DNA of 64,000 bases from Listeria kieliensis (GCF_003369925.1 NZ_LARY01000003.1:153917-217916), one strand, 5' to 3'; positions 20,702 to 32,066 are shown, counted from the stretch's first letter. Notes: generated by a model not told the origin, from the letters alone. Translations and numbers: made by a program.

Positions 20702-23437
20702 TTGAAAATACTTTTACACTCAGCATTTCTTGCTACAGGAATAGCGATCGTCGCTATCCCAAGCATTGCTTCTGCTGATGAAGTAAATACCCCACAACCG
20801 CACAATACTACTGATGACTTAAAATCCGCAGATAAACAATCTATTTATGTTCCTCAAGCAATCCGCGAAGGTAAAGTAACGGAAGACAATGATGGATTTG
20901 AAGATGGATCAAATACCAATGTATTAGCTGATGTCCCAATGCTTCGCGCTGCTGGATATCCAGATGTAAACAGCTATATTAAATCTAAAAACTTCAGCAC
21001 AGCTAGTATTGAATATCAGTTAAAAAGCCAATTTCCAAAATTTAACTATCGAAACGGTTATGGAAAACCTGAAGGAATCGTATTGCATGAAACAGCAAAC
21101 AATAATTCCACTATCCAAAATGAAATTGATTATATGAGCCGAAACTGGCAAAATGCATTTGTTCATACCTTTGTTGACAAATCTCGCATTATTCAAATTC
21201 ACCCGACTGACAACGCAGTTTGGGGGGCAGGGCAATATGCCAATGCTCGCTTCATTCAATTCGAGCTTGTTCGTTCAAAAACGTTTGACGATTTTGCTCG
21301 CTCTATCAACAACTATGCTTACTACTCAGCTTACTTGCTTACAAAATACAACATGAAAGTTGATAGTGCTGAAGGCGATGGCAAAGGAACTGTTTGGTCG
21401 CATAATGCAGTAACCAAATATCTTGGTGGAACAACCCATACTGACCCAATTGGTTACTTCAACCAATATGGCTACAATTGGAACAGCATGATAGCACTTA
21501 TTCAAGAAAAATATAACCAAATCAACAATGGTGTTATCCAATATGACAAAGTCATTTGGGCATATGCCCGTGTGAAAACTCCAAACACAGTTATCTATTC
21601 CAAACCGACTGGCGCAACAGGAGCTACATCCGTCGGTAACCTTTCTAGCTACTCGGGTAAGCAAATGCGACTCGTTCGTGAAGCTAAAGTGGGAAATACT
21701 ATTTCTTCACAAATCAGTGTAGATGGAAAAGTCATTGGTTGGGTTAACAACGCTTCACTTAATATTTTTTATAAAACAGCAAATGAATCTTCTCTTTCTG
21801 GCTATCGCATGGTAAAAACAGCAAGCCAAAACGAAGGATACTACATGTTGCCTGTAGCTGAACCCGTTGATAAAAAAGGAACTTTAAAAGACCTTTACAA
21901 CAAGGTTCTAACCGTAGATCGGCAAGTTACGGTTGACGGTGTCGTTTGGAACCGCATGAAAAACGGAACCGCCATTGTTGGATGGACGAAAGCAAGTAAT
22001 CTAGGGCTCACTGTTTCGACAAATGATATCATCTGGGCTTACGCGCGTGTGAAAACAGCGAATACAACCATTTATTCAGGACCAGTTGACTTTGCGACAG
22101 CCGTTTCTGTAGGTAACTTATCAAGTTATTCTGGTAAACAAATGCGACTCGTTCGGCAAGCTAGAGTTGGGAATACCATTTCCTCGCAAATTAGCGTGAA
22201 TGGAAAAGTCATTGGTTGGGTTAACAACTCAGCTCTTAACATTTTCTATAAATCGGCCAATGAAAAAGCCATTTCCTTAAAACGAATGGTCAAAGCTACA
22301 AGTCAAAATGAAGGCTACTATATGCTGCCCGTTGCTGAACCTGTCGACAAACGCGGCACTTTGAAAGATGTTTACGGCAAAGAACTTACAGTTGACCGCG
22401 AAGTAACCGTTGATGGTGTTGTTTGGCAACGAATGAAAGACGGCTCAAAACTTGTTGGTTGGACTAAAGCTAGTAACCTCGGCGTTGCTGCTTCTTATAA
22501 CAAAGTCATTTGGGCATACTCACGTGTGAAAACAGCAAACACGGCTATTTATTCGGCACCAGTTGGTTCCGCTGCAGCTACTTCAGTTGGTAATTTGTCC
22601 ACTTATTCTGGCAAGCAAATGCGTCTCGTGCGTGAAGCTAAAGCTGGTAGCACTGTTTCTTCACAAATTAGCGTAAATGGAAAAGTGATTGGTTGGGTGA
22701 ATAACTCAGCACTCAACATTTTCTATAAATCTGCTAATGAAAAAGCTGTTTCCTTAAAACGAATGGCCAAAGCCACAAGCCAGAGTGAAGGCTACTACAT
22801 GCTTCCTGTTGCTGAATCCGTTGACAAACGTGGCACTTTGAAAGATATTTACGGCAAAGAACTTACGGTTGACCGTGAAGTAACTGTCGATGGCGTTGTT
22901 TGGCAACGAATGAAAGATGGCTCGAAGCTTCTTGGCTGGACTAAAGCTAGCAATCTTGGAGTCGCACCTTCATACAACAAAGTCATTTGGTCTTATGCAC
23001 GCGTGAAAACAGCAAATACAGCCATTTATTCGGCACCGGTTGGTTCCGCTGCAGCTACTTCAGTTGGTAATTTATCGAGTTACTCGGGTAAACAAATTCG
23101 ACTGATCCGTGAAGCAAAAGTTGGAAGCACCATTTCTTCACAAATCAGTGTAGAAGGAAAATTAATTGGTTGGGTGAATAACTCAGCTCTTAACGTTTTC
23201 TATAAATCTTCTATGGAAAAAATCATTTCCGTGAAACGCACTGTGAAAAATACAAACGGTGTTTATTATCAATTGCCTGTTCCTGAACCGGTTGATAGAA
23301 AAGGGACGCTCGCTGCCTATGCAGGTAAGACTTTAACTGTTGACCGTGAAGTAACCGTTGATGGAGCCGTTTGGAACCGGATGAAAGATGGTTCAGTCAT
23401 CGTTGGTTGGACACTTGCATCTAATCTAAAAGCTTAA
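20702..23437 (+). CDS. ami: Surface autolysin amidase with GW modules
   Basis: A 911-residue secreted N-acetylmuramoyl-L-alanine amidase. It has a signal peptide (about 1-25, cleavage after ASA), a linker, an amidase_2 domain (about 105-275) with zinc histidines in VLHETAN and in the SHNAV...HTDP region, and then eight GW modules in four double repeats of about 159 residues, each pair running from an IWAYARVKT block to a VGWTKASNLG block. GW modules bind lipoteichoic acid, so the enzyme is held on the surface without a covalent anchor. Length and layout match L. monocytogenes Ami, which acts as an autolysin and adhesin. Start is TTG behind GAGGAG; there is no other in-frame start nearby. Confidence 0.95.
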   Translation: MKILLHSAFLATGIAIVAIPSIASADEVNTPQPHNTTDDLKSADKQSIYVPQAIREGKVTEDNDGFEDGSNTNVLADVPMLRAAGYPDVNSYIKSKNFSTASIEYQLKSQFPKFNYRNGYGKPEGIVLHETANNNSTIQNEIDYMSRNWQNAFVHTFVDKSRIIQIHPTDNAVWGAGQYANARFIQFELVRSKTFDDFARSINNYAYYSAYLLTKYNMKVDSAEGDGKGTVWSHNAVTKYLGGTTHTDPIGYFNQYGYNWNSMIALIQEKYNQINNGVIQYDKVIWAYARVKTPNTVIYSKPTGATGATSVGNLSSYSGKQMRLVREAKVGNTISSQISVDGKVIGWVNNASLNIFYKTANESSLSGYRMVKTASQNEGYYMLPVAEPVDKKGTLKDLYNKVLTVDRQVTVDGVVWNRMKNGTAIVGWTKASNLGLTVSTNDIIWAYARVKTANTTIYSGPVDFATAVSVGNLSSYSGKQMRLVRQARVGNTISSQISVNGKVIGWVNNSALNIFYKSANEKAISLKRMVKATSQNEGYYMLPVAEPVDKRGTLKDVYGKELTVDREVTVDGVVWQRMKDGSKLVGWTKASNLGVAASYNKVIWAYSRVKTANTAIYSAPVGSAAATSVGNLSTYSGKQMRLVREAKAGSTVSSQISVNGKVIGWVNNSALNIFYKSANEKAVSLKRMAKATSQSEGYYMLPVAESVDKRGTLKDIYGKELTVDREVTVDGVVWQRMKDGSKLLGWTKASNLGVAPSYNKVIWSYARVKTANTAIYSAPVGSAAATSVGNLSSYSGKQIRLIREAKVGSTISSQISVEGKLIGWVNNSALNVFYKSSMEKIISVKRTVKNTNGVYYQLPVPEPVDRKGTLAAYAGKTLTVDREVTVDGAVWNRMKDGSVIVGWTLASNLKA
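21540..23434 (+). repeat. Four tandem double-GW repeats in ami, period about 477 bases
   Basis: The IWAYARVKT block recurs near 21555, 22032, 22509 and 22987, a period of about 477 bases. Copies two and three are almost identical over long stretches, so recombination between them could change the number of modules in frame. Confidence 0.85.
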
Positions 23438-23442
23438 ATTTA

Positions 23443-23488
23443 AAAACCTCCTGAAGTGTGGCCTTGATCCATTTCAGGAGGTTTTTTA
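23443..23488 (+). terminator. Terminator of ami
   Basis: CCTCCTGAA (23447-23455) pairs with TTTCAGGAGG (23472-23481), followed by six T residues. Confidence 0.85.
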
Positions 23489-23493
23489 CTGAA

Positions 23494-23545
23494 CAAAAAA
23501 AGCTTAGTTCAACTCGAAACTAAATTCGAGCGAGCTAAGCTTTTT
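23494..23545 (-). terminator. Terminator of pyrG
   Basis: AAAGCTTAG near 23499-23507 pairs with CTAAGCTTT near 23535-23543, with a further TTCGAG/CTCGAA stem inside. A T-run follows on the minus strand. It is convergent with the ami terminator. Confidence 0.85.
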
Positions 23546-23555
23546 ATTTTATATC

Positions 23556-25160
<1,605 letters not shown>

Positions 25161-25309
25161 TTAAAATCTACTCCTTCCAAAAATAAATAAATCAGCGCTT
25201 TTTCTAAAACGCTTGGGGTAAGAACAAAACCGCCCTACAAATAAAAGCACCAAATGCAAGAAACGCTGATTCTGCACTTGGCTATTTTATATCTATCCAC
25301 GGACCCAAT

Positions 25310-25417
25310 AAAAAAAGCGTCCCGAAAATAAATACGGGAGCGCTTTTTTCTTCCGATCAATTGTCCCATTTAAGGGAGCCCAATTAAAATACTACAGTTG
25401 AAACCCAAATAAGTCAA
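25310..25417 (-). promoter_or_regulatory. pyrG promoter and CTP-sensing attenuator
   Basis: TTGACT (25412-25417) and TAGTAT (25389-25394) are 17 bases apart. Eight bases on, the transcript would begin GGGCTC at 25381-25376. Downstream, a terminator hairpin (25310-25353) has a 5' arm rich in C and T (GCGCTCCCG) and ends in a T-run. This is the layout of the B. subtilis pyrG leader, where low CTP makes the polymerase stutter and add extra G residues after GGG; the G tract pairs with the C/U-rich arm and prevents termination. An inverted repeat AATCAGCG/CGCTGATT at 25190-25197 and 25264-25271 lies further down the leader. Confidence 0.85.
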
Positions 25418-25473
25418 GCTTTTCTTTCAGCAAAGTTCCAAGCTAACAAGCAGAAAGTCACTTACTAAGCGCT

Positions 25474-25510
25474 CAAAAAACCAACTGAAAAGTTTTCAAC
25501 TGGTTTTTTG
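25474..25510 (-). terminator. Terminator of rpoE
   Basis: AACCAGTTGAAAA pairs with TTTTCAGTTGGTT (25480-25505) and T residues follow on both sides, so it may work in both directions. Confidence 0.8.
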
Positions 25511-25521
25511 ATTATCTTTGA

Positions 25522-26076
25522 TTACTCTTCTGGATCTTCTGTGTAGTCACCATCGCTATAATCATCTTCTACCGTCGCGAGATCTCCTTCGATACCGTCT
25601 GGCAAATGATCATCCATGTCTTCGTCTTCATCAACTAAGCCATCAGAAAGCGAAACTTCTTCTTCTCCAAGTTCCTCAACTACATCATCTTCCTCATACT
25701 CGATGTCGTCATCCATCAGATCGTCTAAATCTTCATCTTCTTCGTCATCATCTTGATCTTTTTTACGTTTTTTCTTCGGTGCTGAATGCGTTTGAACCTC
25801 TTCATCAATCGCATCAATTGGATACCAAGCACGAAGTCCCCACGTATTATTACCTAGCGAAATAAAGTTTCCATCAATGTTCATATCCGTATAAAACTGA
25901 ACAAGGCGTTCCTTCATTTCGTCACTTGAAATGCCTAAAAATTTCTCAATTTCCGTAACTAATTCTTGGAAACTGATAACTTCACGTTTTTCTTCTAACA
26001 CATAATGTGCGACCTCAATTAGTGAGACTTCTTTCCGTTCTTCTTGCGTTAACTTACTTAAATCCAAAGTTGGCAC
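25522..26076 (-). CDS. rpoE: DNA-directed RNA polymerase delta subunit
   Basis: The 184-residue delta subunit has a folded N-terminal domain (about 1-95, HARE-HTH type, with the SLIEVAHYVLEEK and NTWGLRAWYP motifs), a short basic stretch KKKRKK, and a very acidic, presumably disordered tail rich in Asp and Glu. Delta is specific to Firmicutes; it helps the polymerase recycle and tunes promoter response to the initiating nucleotide. The pyrG gene downstream has a terminator and promoter of its own. This is not the E. coli sigma factor of the same symbol. Confidence 0.95.
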   Translation of the reverse strand: MPTLDLSKLTQEERKEVSLIEVAHYVLEEKREVISFQELVTEIEKFLGISSDEMKERLVQFYTDMNIDGNFISLGNNTWGLRAWYPIDAIDEEVQTHSAPKKKRKKDQDDDEEDEDLDDLMDDDIEYEEDDVVEELGEEEVSLSDGLVDEDEDMDDHLPDGIEGDLATVEDDYSDGDYTEDPEE

Positions 26077-26185
26077 GCCCTTTCCTCACACGTTTTCGCT
26101 TCAATGACTTTTTCAACTCATCTATTCAACTTTTATCTCATTTCACCATTTTACATGTTACTAGACGCAAGCACAATCCGAAAAT

Positions 26186-26335
26186 TCAACTTCGCTTTAC
26201 AATTTGGTAGCCAATGTAAAAGAATAAGACTGCCATCAATAAGATCGGAATCGATCCAAGTTGAAAATTATAGAGAACATAGATTGCGACGCACAGAAAC
26301 ACGAAAAGCAGCGTTAATATAATGATTCGCTTCAT
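26186..26335 (-). CDS. Small hypothetical membrane protein, 49 residues
   Basis: An ATG at 26335 with GGGGAG eight bases upstream opens a 49-codon frame. The product has two hydrophobic segments (about residues 4-21 and 26-43), split by a short polar turn with NFQLGS, and ends in KRS, so both ends are probably cytoplasmic. It starts MKRIIILTLLF. I do not recognise the family. It lies between argS and rpoE, in an otherwise empty gap of about 400 bases. The good ribosome site and clear membrane pattern support it, but its small size leaves doubt. Confidence 0.55.
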   Translation of the reverse strand: MKRIIILTLLFVFLCVAIYVLYNFQLGSIPILLMAVLFFYIGYQIVKRS

Positions 26336-26474
26336 TTATTGCTCTCCCCGTCATTAAAATGCCTCTGTTTGTTTAACTTTAAAACATTTTATTTCTTCCG
26401 TCAATAACCAGCATTAACAGACCTAGAAGGCAAAAGCCATGAAAGAAGCTTTTCTCCTCTTGTCTTGCACCTAA

Positions 26475-28145
26475 TTACATTTTTTCTGGAGCTTCGACTC
26501 CAAGTAATTTCAAGCCGTTTTTCAAATTGATTTTCGCCGCTTTAATCAAAGCTAAACGCGCCTGTGTAAGCGGAACATTTTCCTCATCCAATACTTTATT
26601 CGTATTGTAGAACCGGTGGAACGCCGCAGCAAGGTCATTCAAGAATCTCACAATTCGATGTGGCGCTCTTTTCGAAGCGGCTTCAGCAACAACGTCCGGG
26701 AAGTCGCCCATTACTTTTAAGAGGTCAAATTCGACTTCCGATCCAAGCAACGAAATATCTGCCTGATCAGAAACTTGAATTCCTTTTTCTTCACCAGAAC
26801 GCAAAATACTTGCGATCCGTGCATGAGCATATTGTACGTAATAAACCGGATTTTCATTTGAAGTCGACTTCGCAAGCCCCATGTCAAAATTCATATGTGT
26901 ATCCGAACTCCGCATTGCAAAAAAGTATCTCGTTGCATCCAGACCAACTTCTTCAATCAAATCCCGCATTGTAACAGATTTCCCTGTCCGTTTACTCATT
27001 TTCACTTGCTCACCATTTTCATAAAGGTGAACCAGTTGAATGATTTCCACTTCAAGTTGGCTTGGCTTATAACCTAGCGCTTCAATCGCAGCACGCATTC
27101 GAGGAATGTAACCATGATGATCAGCTCCCCAGACATCAATCAAAATATCAAAGCCACGATTTAGCTTATCTAAATGATAAGCAATATCCGGGAAGAAATA
27201 AGTATAACTTCCATCAGATTTAATCAGCACTCGGTCTTTATCATCCCCAAAGTCCGTAGTTCGAAGCCACGTTGCACCATCTTGTTCAAACACATAACCA
27301 TTTTCGCGTAGCTTTTCAAGCGTCGGCAAAATTTTATTATTTTCATAAAGCGAGGTTTCGCTAAACCAGCTGTCAAAATGAACCCGAAACTCATCTAAAT
27401 CCGCTTTAAGTTTCTCTGTTTCAAACGCTAGCGCATCCTTTCGAAATACATCGCGGCGTTCTTCCTCGCTCGCATCCACATACTTATCGCCGTATTTGTC
27501 TGCAAGTTCTTTCCCAAGTTCGACAATATCTTTCCCGTGGTAACCATCTTCTGGAAAAGGTTTGTCAATGCCCAAAGCTTCAAAGTAACGCGCCTCTGAA
27601 GAAAGCACCAGATTTTGAATTTGGTTACCGGCATCATTCACATAATATTCACGTTCAACGTCAAAGCCGGCCATATCCATAATGTTTGCAAGAGAATCAC
27701 CAATTGCAGCACCGCGCGCGTGACCTAAATGCAAGTCCCCAGTTGGATTCGCCGAAACAAATTCAATTTGAATCCGCTCCTTCTTACCAAAATCAGACTG
27801 CCCGTAAGCCTCACTCTCTGCAAGAACAGCAGGGATGACTTTCGTTAAATAACGGTTATCTAGGAAAAAGTTGATGAACCCAGGGCCCGCAATTTCAATT
27901 TTTTCGATTTGTGAGCTTTCTGTATCAAACTCTTGGATAATACTTTCGGCAATTGCTCTTGGTGCTTTTTTGGCAACACGAGCAAGCTGCATCGCAATGT
28001 TTGTCGAATAGTCGCCATGCGATTTTTCCTTTGGTACTTCAAGAAGAATTTCTGGTACATCAGCTTCACTAATTCCAGTTGCTTTTAGAACAGCTTGCTT
28101 AATTTGTCCAATCAAATTCTCCTGTGTTTCTTTAATTAAATTCAT
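26475..28145 (-). CDS. argS: Arginyl-tRNA synthetase
   Basis: The 556-residue class I synthetase charges tRNA-Arg. It has the N-terminal additional domain (1-110), the HIGH-type motif in [18 protein letters not shown], a KMSKRTG signature near residue 378, and the C-terminal DALR anticodon-binding domain. It overlaps the end of the DUF1934 gene by 14 bases, a pairing also found in other Firmicutes. Confidence 0.96.
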   Translation of the reverse strand: MNLIKETQENLIGQIKQAVLKATGISEADVPEILLEVPKEKSHGDYSTNIAMQLARVAKKAPRAIAESIIQEFDTESSQIEKIEIAGPGFINFFLDNRYLTKVIPAVLAESEAYGQSDFGKKERIQIEFVSANPTGDLHLGHARGAAIGDSLANIMDMAGFDVEREYYVNDAGNQIQNLVLSSEARYFEALGIDKPFPEDGYHGKDIVELGKELADKYGDKYVDASEEERRDVFRKDALAFETEKLKADLDEFRVHFDSWFSETSLYENNKILPTLEKLRENGYVFEQDGATWLRTTDFGDDKDRVLIKSDGSYTYFFPDIAYHLDKLNRGFDILIDVWGADHHGYIPRMRAAIEALGYKPSQLEVEIIQLVHLYENGEQVKMSKRTGKSVTMRDLIEEVGLDATRYFFAMRSSDTHMNFDMGLAKSTSNENPVYYVQYAHARIASILRSGEEKGIQVSDQADISLLGSEVEFDLLKVMGDFPDVVAEAASKRAPHRIVRFLNDLAAAFHRFYNTNKVLDEENVPLTQARLALIKAAKINLKNGLKLLGVEAPEKM

Positions 28146-28578
28146 TTGGGTCCTCCTCTATCCGCATCGTTACCTCATATGAACCCACATAGGTTCCCGC
28201 ACTCAGCAAGTCATACTGAAATGCTACTTCTCCTTGTGCCGCATCTTGACTGAACGCTTCACTATAGCCGACCAGTTCCGATTCAAATAAAAACTTGCCG
28301 GCGCCAGACTCGACTGAAGCTGTACTTCTACTTTTATCTTTAAAAAAGTGTAGACGCATATTAACCGCGCCATTTCTTAACAGCAGAAGCTCTGTTTCTG
28401 AAACTTTAAGAACCGAGCGGATTTTTCCTTCCACTTGCTGTTCCTCATATTGGAGATAGATATTCCCCTCGTCACGATAAAAAACGCCTGGAACAGTGAT
28501 TTCAGTTTTTTCCAGAGCATCCATTTGCCGTACTAGATTGGTAATTTGAATTCTTACCGACTTACGTTCTTTTACCAT
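28132..28578 (-). CDS. DUF1934 family protein (YwiB-like)
   Basis: A 148-residue protein predicted to be mostly beta strands, as expected for the calycin-like barrel of the DUF1934/YwiB family. Family features include the [19 protein letters not shown] and [14 protein letters not shown] blocks. No enzyme activity is known. It has no signal peptide. It overlaps argS by 14 bases and is cotranscribed with it. Confidence 0.8.
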   Translation of the reverse strand: MVKERKSVRIQITNLVRQMDALEKTEITVPGVFYRDEGNIYLQYEEQQVEGKIRSVLKVSETELLLLRNGAVNMRLHFFKDKSRSTASVESGAGKFLFESELVGYSEAFSQDAAQGEVAFQYDLLSAGTYVGSYEVTMRIEEDPNEFN

Positions 28579-28651
28579 CCTTCAGATTCCTTTCGAAGAG
28601 AAGTGTAGACGTACTATATTATAGAAAAAAAAGCACAGAAAAGCAAATCAC

Positions 28652-29308
28652 CTAGAAGAAAATTCCTTGATAGAATACCGTCATGCTATTGATGAAGAAC
28701 GGGATTACCGTCCTAAAAATCGGCCCAATGGTAAAATTATATAACGGGGTTAGCGCGATAATAAGAAAAATTAAAAAGGCATATTGCTCAAGTGGCGCAA
28801 TTTTTTCACGGAAACGCATTGGCAGAAATTCAAGTACAATTTGATAGCCATCGAGTGGCGGAAATGGAATTAAATTAAAAACAAACAGCACTAAATTTAA
28901 TTGAATAAAAATCGTGAAAAAATTAGGCCAAATCGCTCCTGTTAAAATGGCATTATCATGGCTAACAAGAAGCATGAAAATGCCCATTGCAATAAAAGCT
29001 AGCAATAAATTACTGATCGGACCAGCAAGGGAAACTAAGATGCTTCCTAAGCGGCGCTTCTTTAATTTAAACTGGTTAACAGGCGTAGGTTTAGCCCAGC
29101 CAAATCCAACTAAAATGACCATCAATAGGCCGATAAGATCCACATGTACAAAGGGATTCGGAGAGAGGCGCCCTTCTTTTTTGGCCGTATCATCGCCAAA
29201 TAATAGCGCCGTAAAAGCATGAGCCCATTCGTGGACAGTAAATGCAATTAAAATTGAGACAAGGACATATGGAAGCGTCTCAAGTGGGTAAGCTAAAAAG
29301 TTACTCAT
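28652..29308 (-). CDS. Site-2 protease family (M50) membrane metalloprotease
   Basis: A 218-residue polytopic protein with the zinc-binding HEWAH motif in the second hydrophobic region (about residue 26) and the third-ligand region NLIPFPPLDGYQI (about 146). This is the short M50B form such as B. subtilis YwhC, lacking a PDZ domain. The substrate is unknown. It is transcribed away from the tautomerase gene on the other strand. Confidence 0.88.
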   Translation of the reverse strand: MSNFLAYPLETLPYVLVSILIAFTVHEWAHAFTALLFGDDTAKKEGRLSPNPFVHVDLIGLLMVILVGFGWAKPTPVNQFKLKKRRLGSILVSLAGPISNLLLAFIAMGIFMLLVSHDNAILTGAIWPNFFTIFIQLNLVLFVFNLIPFPPLDGYQIVLEFLPMRFREKIAPLEQYAFLIFLIIALTPLYNFTIGPIFRTVIPFFINSMTVFYQGIFF

Positions 29309-29381
29309 TCAATTATTCCTTTCGTTTCCCTAAAATTTATATTATAATGGCACTATCCAAATAATAGCAGAGGTGATAACC

Positions 29382-29567
29382 ATGCCGATTGTAACTATCA
29401 AATTTTTAGAAGGCAGAAGTGACGACCAAAAAAAGGCACTTGTGAAAAATGTGACAGATGTCGTCTCAGCTGACTTAAATGCGCCTAAAGAAAAAATTCA
29501 TGTTGTATTAGAAGAAATGAAGAAAACCGATTACGGTGTTGCGGGCATCCGCAGCTCAGACTTGTGA
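29382..29567 (+). CDS. 4-oxalocrotonate tautomerase family protein
   Basis: A 61-residue tautomerase. The ATG at 29382, behind an AGAGGTGA site, gives MPIVTIKFLEG; after removal of Met, Pro1 would be the catalytic base. An in-frame ATG three codons earlier would bury the proline and is rejected. The physiological substrate of the Firmicutes copies is unknown. A TATAAT at 29343-29348 is a likely -10. A terminator follows. Confidence 0.9.
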   Translation: MPIVTIKFLEGRSDDQKKALVKNVTDVVSADLNAPKEKIHVVLEEMKKTDYGVAGIRSSDL

Positions 29568-29573
29568 TCACTG

Positions 29574-29601
29574 AACCTTGCCGCTCGTGGCAAGGTTTTT
29601 T
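29574..29601 (+). terminator. Terminator of the tautomerase gene
   Basis: AACCTTGCC (29575-29583) pairs with GGCAAGGTT (29589-29597), followed by T residues on the plus strand. Confidence 0.85.
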
Positions 29602-30913
29602 ACTGCATTTCTTTTTCGTGGATGAGCGACGCCATTTCTTTCGCCACATCAATTGGAATTCGCCCATTTTCAATGAAATCCAGCGGGAAATACAACTTGA
29701 TATCCGTTCGAATTTTACCTCCGATTGATTCTACAACGGGTGATTCAGTCGAAAGCTCATGTAACTCGCCATTTCGCATCAAAAGCTGAATCGGCGACTT
29801 TCCAGTACTTGCTCCTGGTTTATAAAGATCATATGGCAAATCCGAGGAGTAATCGATCACAAGATAGTAAGAAGGATCAACATCTGCTTTTTCTAGCAAT
29901 CCCTTCATTTGATTGTAAAAGGCTTGATCTTGTGACGGTTCATAGTCGACATAATGTAGCAACCGCCTTGTTAAAAACCGATTACACAAGTCTCGTAAAA
30001 TCTCATCTTCTTCTTTTTGCCAAATTGAAAAATAAAACATTAAAATAGAATCATCTAACGCTAAATATTCTTCAAGCGTTACATTTTCACAGAAAAACGG
30101 TAAAACTTCATTTGGCGTAACAGCAAACTCATATCCTTCTTGATAAAGCGATTTTGCTCGGTCTAAGATTTTCCATAAAAGCACTTCACCGCTTCGACTA
30201 ACCGGATGGAAATAGACTTGCTGGTACATTTGATAGCGGCTCATCAAATAATCCTCAACCGCGTGCATCCCCGATTCTTTAATAATTACTCCATTACTAT
30301 CAGGGCTTGGCCGTAAAACCCGCAGAATTCGCTCCAAATCAAATTTCCCATAGCTTACGCCTGTATAGTAAGCGTCTCGAAGCAAATAATCCATTCGATC
30401 AGCGTCGAGCTGGCTTGAAATCAGCTTCACGAGAGTTTGATTTGAATGTGTTTTATTAATGACTGAAGCCACAAGAAACGGGAAGTCTTTCCCAGCACGC
30501 ATGAGTACATCTCTTACTTCCGATTTTCCCGTAATAATATTTTGTGTGAACGCCTCGTGATCTGTGTGGAATACTTTCTCAAATGCATGTGAAAACGGGC
30601 CATGTCCAAGATCGTGCAAAAGAGCCGCACAAAGCGCTGTAGCCCGTTCTGTTTCATCAAATGTATCTTCAGCAAAGGTAACATCTAAAATTTGTCTAAC
30701 GATTTCATAGACCCCTAGTGAATGGTTAAACCTACTATGCTCTGCGCCATGAAAAGTGAGCGAAGTTGTTCCCAACTGACGAATTCGACGTAAACGCTGA
30801 AATTCTTTTGTCGCAATAAGATCCCAAATAATTTGGTCTTTTACATGCACAAGTCCATGGACCGGATCTTTGAATACTTTTCCTTCAGGCATCTTTTGTT
30901 GAAAGTAACTCAA
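29600..30913 (-). CDS. HD-domain phosphohydrolase (YwfO-like)
   Basis: The 437-residue cytoplasmic protein has an HD domain with metal ligands in AEHSRFNHS and ALLHDLGHGPFSH, like dNTP triphosphohydrolases. The rest of the protein is the long helical region typical of the YdhJ/YwfO group. A dNTPase role is likely but not shown by sequence. It ends convergent with the tautomerase gene; the two share the terminator region. Confidence 0.85.
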   Translation of the reverse strand: MSYFQQKMPEGKVFKDPVHGLVHVKDQIIWDLIATKEFQRLRRIRQLGTTSLTFHGAEHSRFNHSLGVYEIVRQILDVTFAEDTFDETERATALCAALLHDLGHGPFSHAFEKVFHTDHEAFTQNIITGKSEVRDVLMRAGKDFPFLVASVINKTHSNQTLVKLISSQLDADRMDYLLRDAYYTGVSYGKFDLERILRVLRPSPDSNGVIIKESGMHAVEDYLMSRYQMYQQVYFHPVSRSGEVLLWKILDRAKSLYQEGYEFAVTPNEVLPFFCENVTLEEYLALDDSILMFYFSIWQKEEDEILRDLCNRFLTRRLLHYVDYEPSQDQAFYNQMKGLLEKADVDPSYYLVIDYSSDLPYDLYKPGASTGKSPIQLLMRNGELHELSTESPVVESIGGKIRTDIKLYFPLDFIENGRIPIDVAKEMASLIHEKEMQ

Positions 30914-30930
30914 ATTTCGTCACATTCCCT

Positions 30931-31767
30931 TCACTTGATTTTTTCGTTACGCTGAATGATACGTTCAAAATATTGGGGGAGCAAGTCAAGTTCCTCAGCA
31001 GTTAATGTGCTTGAGTAAAGTTCTCCCGCATAATAGCGTAAACTGTTAAGCAAACGTAGAACAATATCATTGATTATTAATTCTTGTTCTAACGATCCAG
31101 ATAGAGTTCCCATCACATCTGGATCAACATCTGGAAATTTGTATTTTTCTTGCAAATCTTTTCCGCTTCGCTCATAAAACTCGCGAATAAGAGCAGAGCG
31201 TCCATCTTGATTTCCATTTACTGCAAGATAAATTTGTACAGAAACGCCTTTTGCCATGCGTCTTTGCGCAATTCCAGCAAATTTCCGTCCCTCAATGCTC
31301 AAATCATAGCTTCCTGGGCAGTAAGAATGCGCAATTTCATACGCCTCAATGATTTGACCAAAATCAGCAAACATATCTTTAATTAATGTGAACATGGTTT
31401 CATAACCGCGATCGATTGCAATACCACGTTCTACGTCTGGTAAAATAAGAGATAAATTTAAAACGCCTGGGTCTAATACAACTGCAAGTCCCCCAGAATT
31501 GCGCAAAACAACTTGATAGCCAGCTTCTTTCAAAAACGCGATACCGTCTTGCAACTTAGGAAGCTTGGTATCCTGAATTCCTAACGAAACTGTTTTTTCA
31601 TGAACCCATGCACGCATAGTTGGTGGGCTATCTTTTTTCCCAACGGTTCGACAAAGGGTGTCATCTGTTGCATAAGACTCGAGTGCGCTAAAAGCAGGAT
31701 TTACAATCGTTTGGTCAATAAATCGCCATTTTGATTGTTTAAGTAAGCCTTCTTCCAATAAAGTCAC
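30931..31767 (-). CDS. lipL: Octanoyl-[GcvH]:protein N-octanoyltransferase
   Basis: This 278-residue member of the lipoate ligase fold moves octanoyl groups from GcvH to the E2 subunits of 2-oxoacid dehydrogenases during lipoate assembly. The active cysteine lies in AHSYCPGSYDLS and the fold's lysine motif in GRKFAGIAQRR; VVLRNSGGLAVVLDPGVLNLSL is the family's substrate loop. The start is a GTG at 31767 behind GAGGAG with an eight-base gap; the frame extends further back, but without a ribosome site. It lies 17 bases upstream of the HD gene. Confidence 0.88.
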   Translation of the reverse strand: MTLLEEGLLKQSKWRFIDQTIVNPAFSALESYATDDTLCRTVGKKDSPPTMRAWVHEKTVSLGIQDTKLPKLQDGIAFLKEAGYQVVLRNSGGLAVVLDPGVLNLSLILPDVERGIAIDRGYETMFTLIKDMFADFGQIIEAYEIAHSYCPGSYDLSIEGRKFAGIAQRRMAKGVSVQIYLAVNGNQDGRSALIREFYERSGKDLQEKYKFPDVDPDVMGTLSGSLEQELIINDIVLRLLNSLRYYAGELYSSTLTAEELDLLPQYFERIIQRNEKIK

Positions 31768-31798
31768 GGTGCAAACTCCTCTACTTTTCTTTTTTGCT

Positions 31799-31807
31799 AT
31801 TATAGCA
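31799..31807 (-). promoter_or_regulatory. Extended -10 promoter of lipL
   Basis: TGCTATAAT with TATAAT at 31799-31804, about 30 bases before the start codon. No good -35 is seen. Confidence 0.6.
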
Positions 31808-31995
31808 CACCAAGCCACTCTATGGGAGCAAATCCCCTAAAATCGCCATTTGCCTTCAAATTTATTTTTTTACTTCACTTTTTTAGGTTTAAGCCAAAAA
31901 AAACATAATATGACTGCTAAAAAGAAAATTTGTTTTTTCATACTCATCCAACTTTCTCGTTTCTTTCTCTTTTCCCTTGTCTTCCTTTACTTCAA

Positions 31996-32034
31996 ACAAA
32001 AAACGAGACTCTTTGGGGAAAGTCTCGTTTTTTT
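31996..32034. terminator. Bidirectional terminator
   Basis: AAACGAGACT (32001-32010) pairs with AGTCTCGTTT (32021-32030), with T-runs on both sides. It most likely ends the minus-strand gene at 32067-32267. Nothing else convincing lies between this hairpin and lipL. Confidence 0.8.
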
Positions 32035-32066
32035 ATATGAAAAGCTAGGGAGCTTTTTAAGCGATA

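Noticed and set aside
31880..31957. A 25-codon hydrophobic minus-strand frame (MSMKKQIFFL start)
   Set aside because: The ribosome site is weak, it lies beyond a strong terminator and has no visible promoter.
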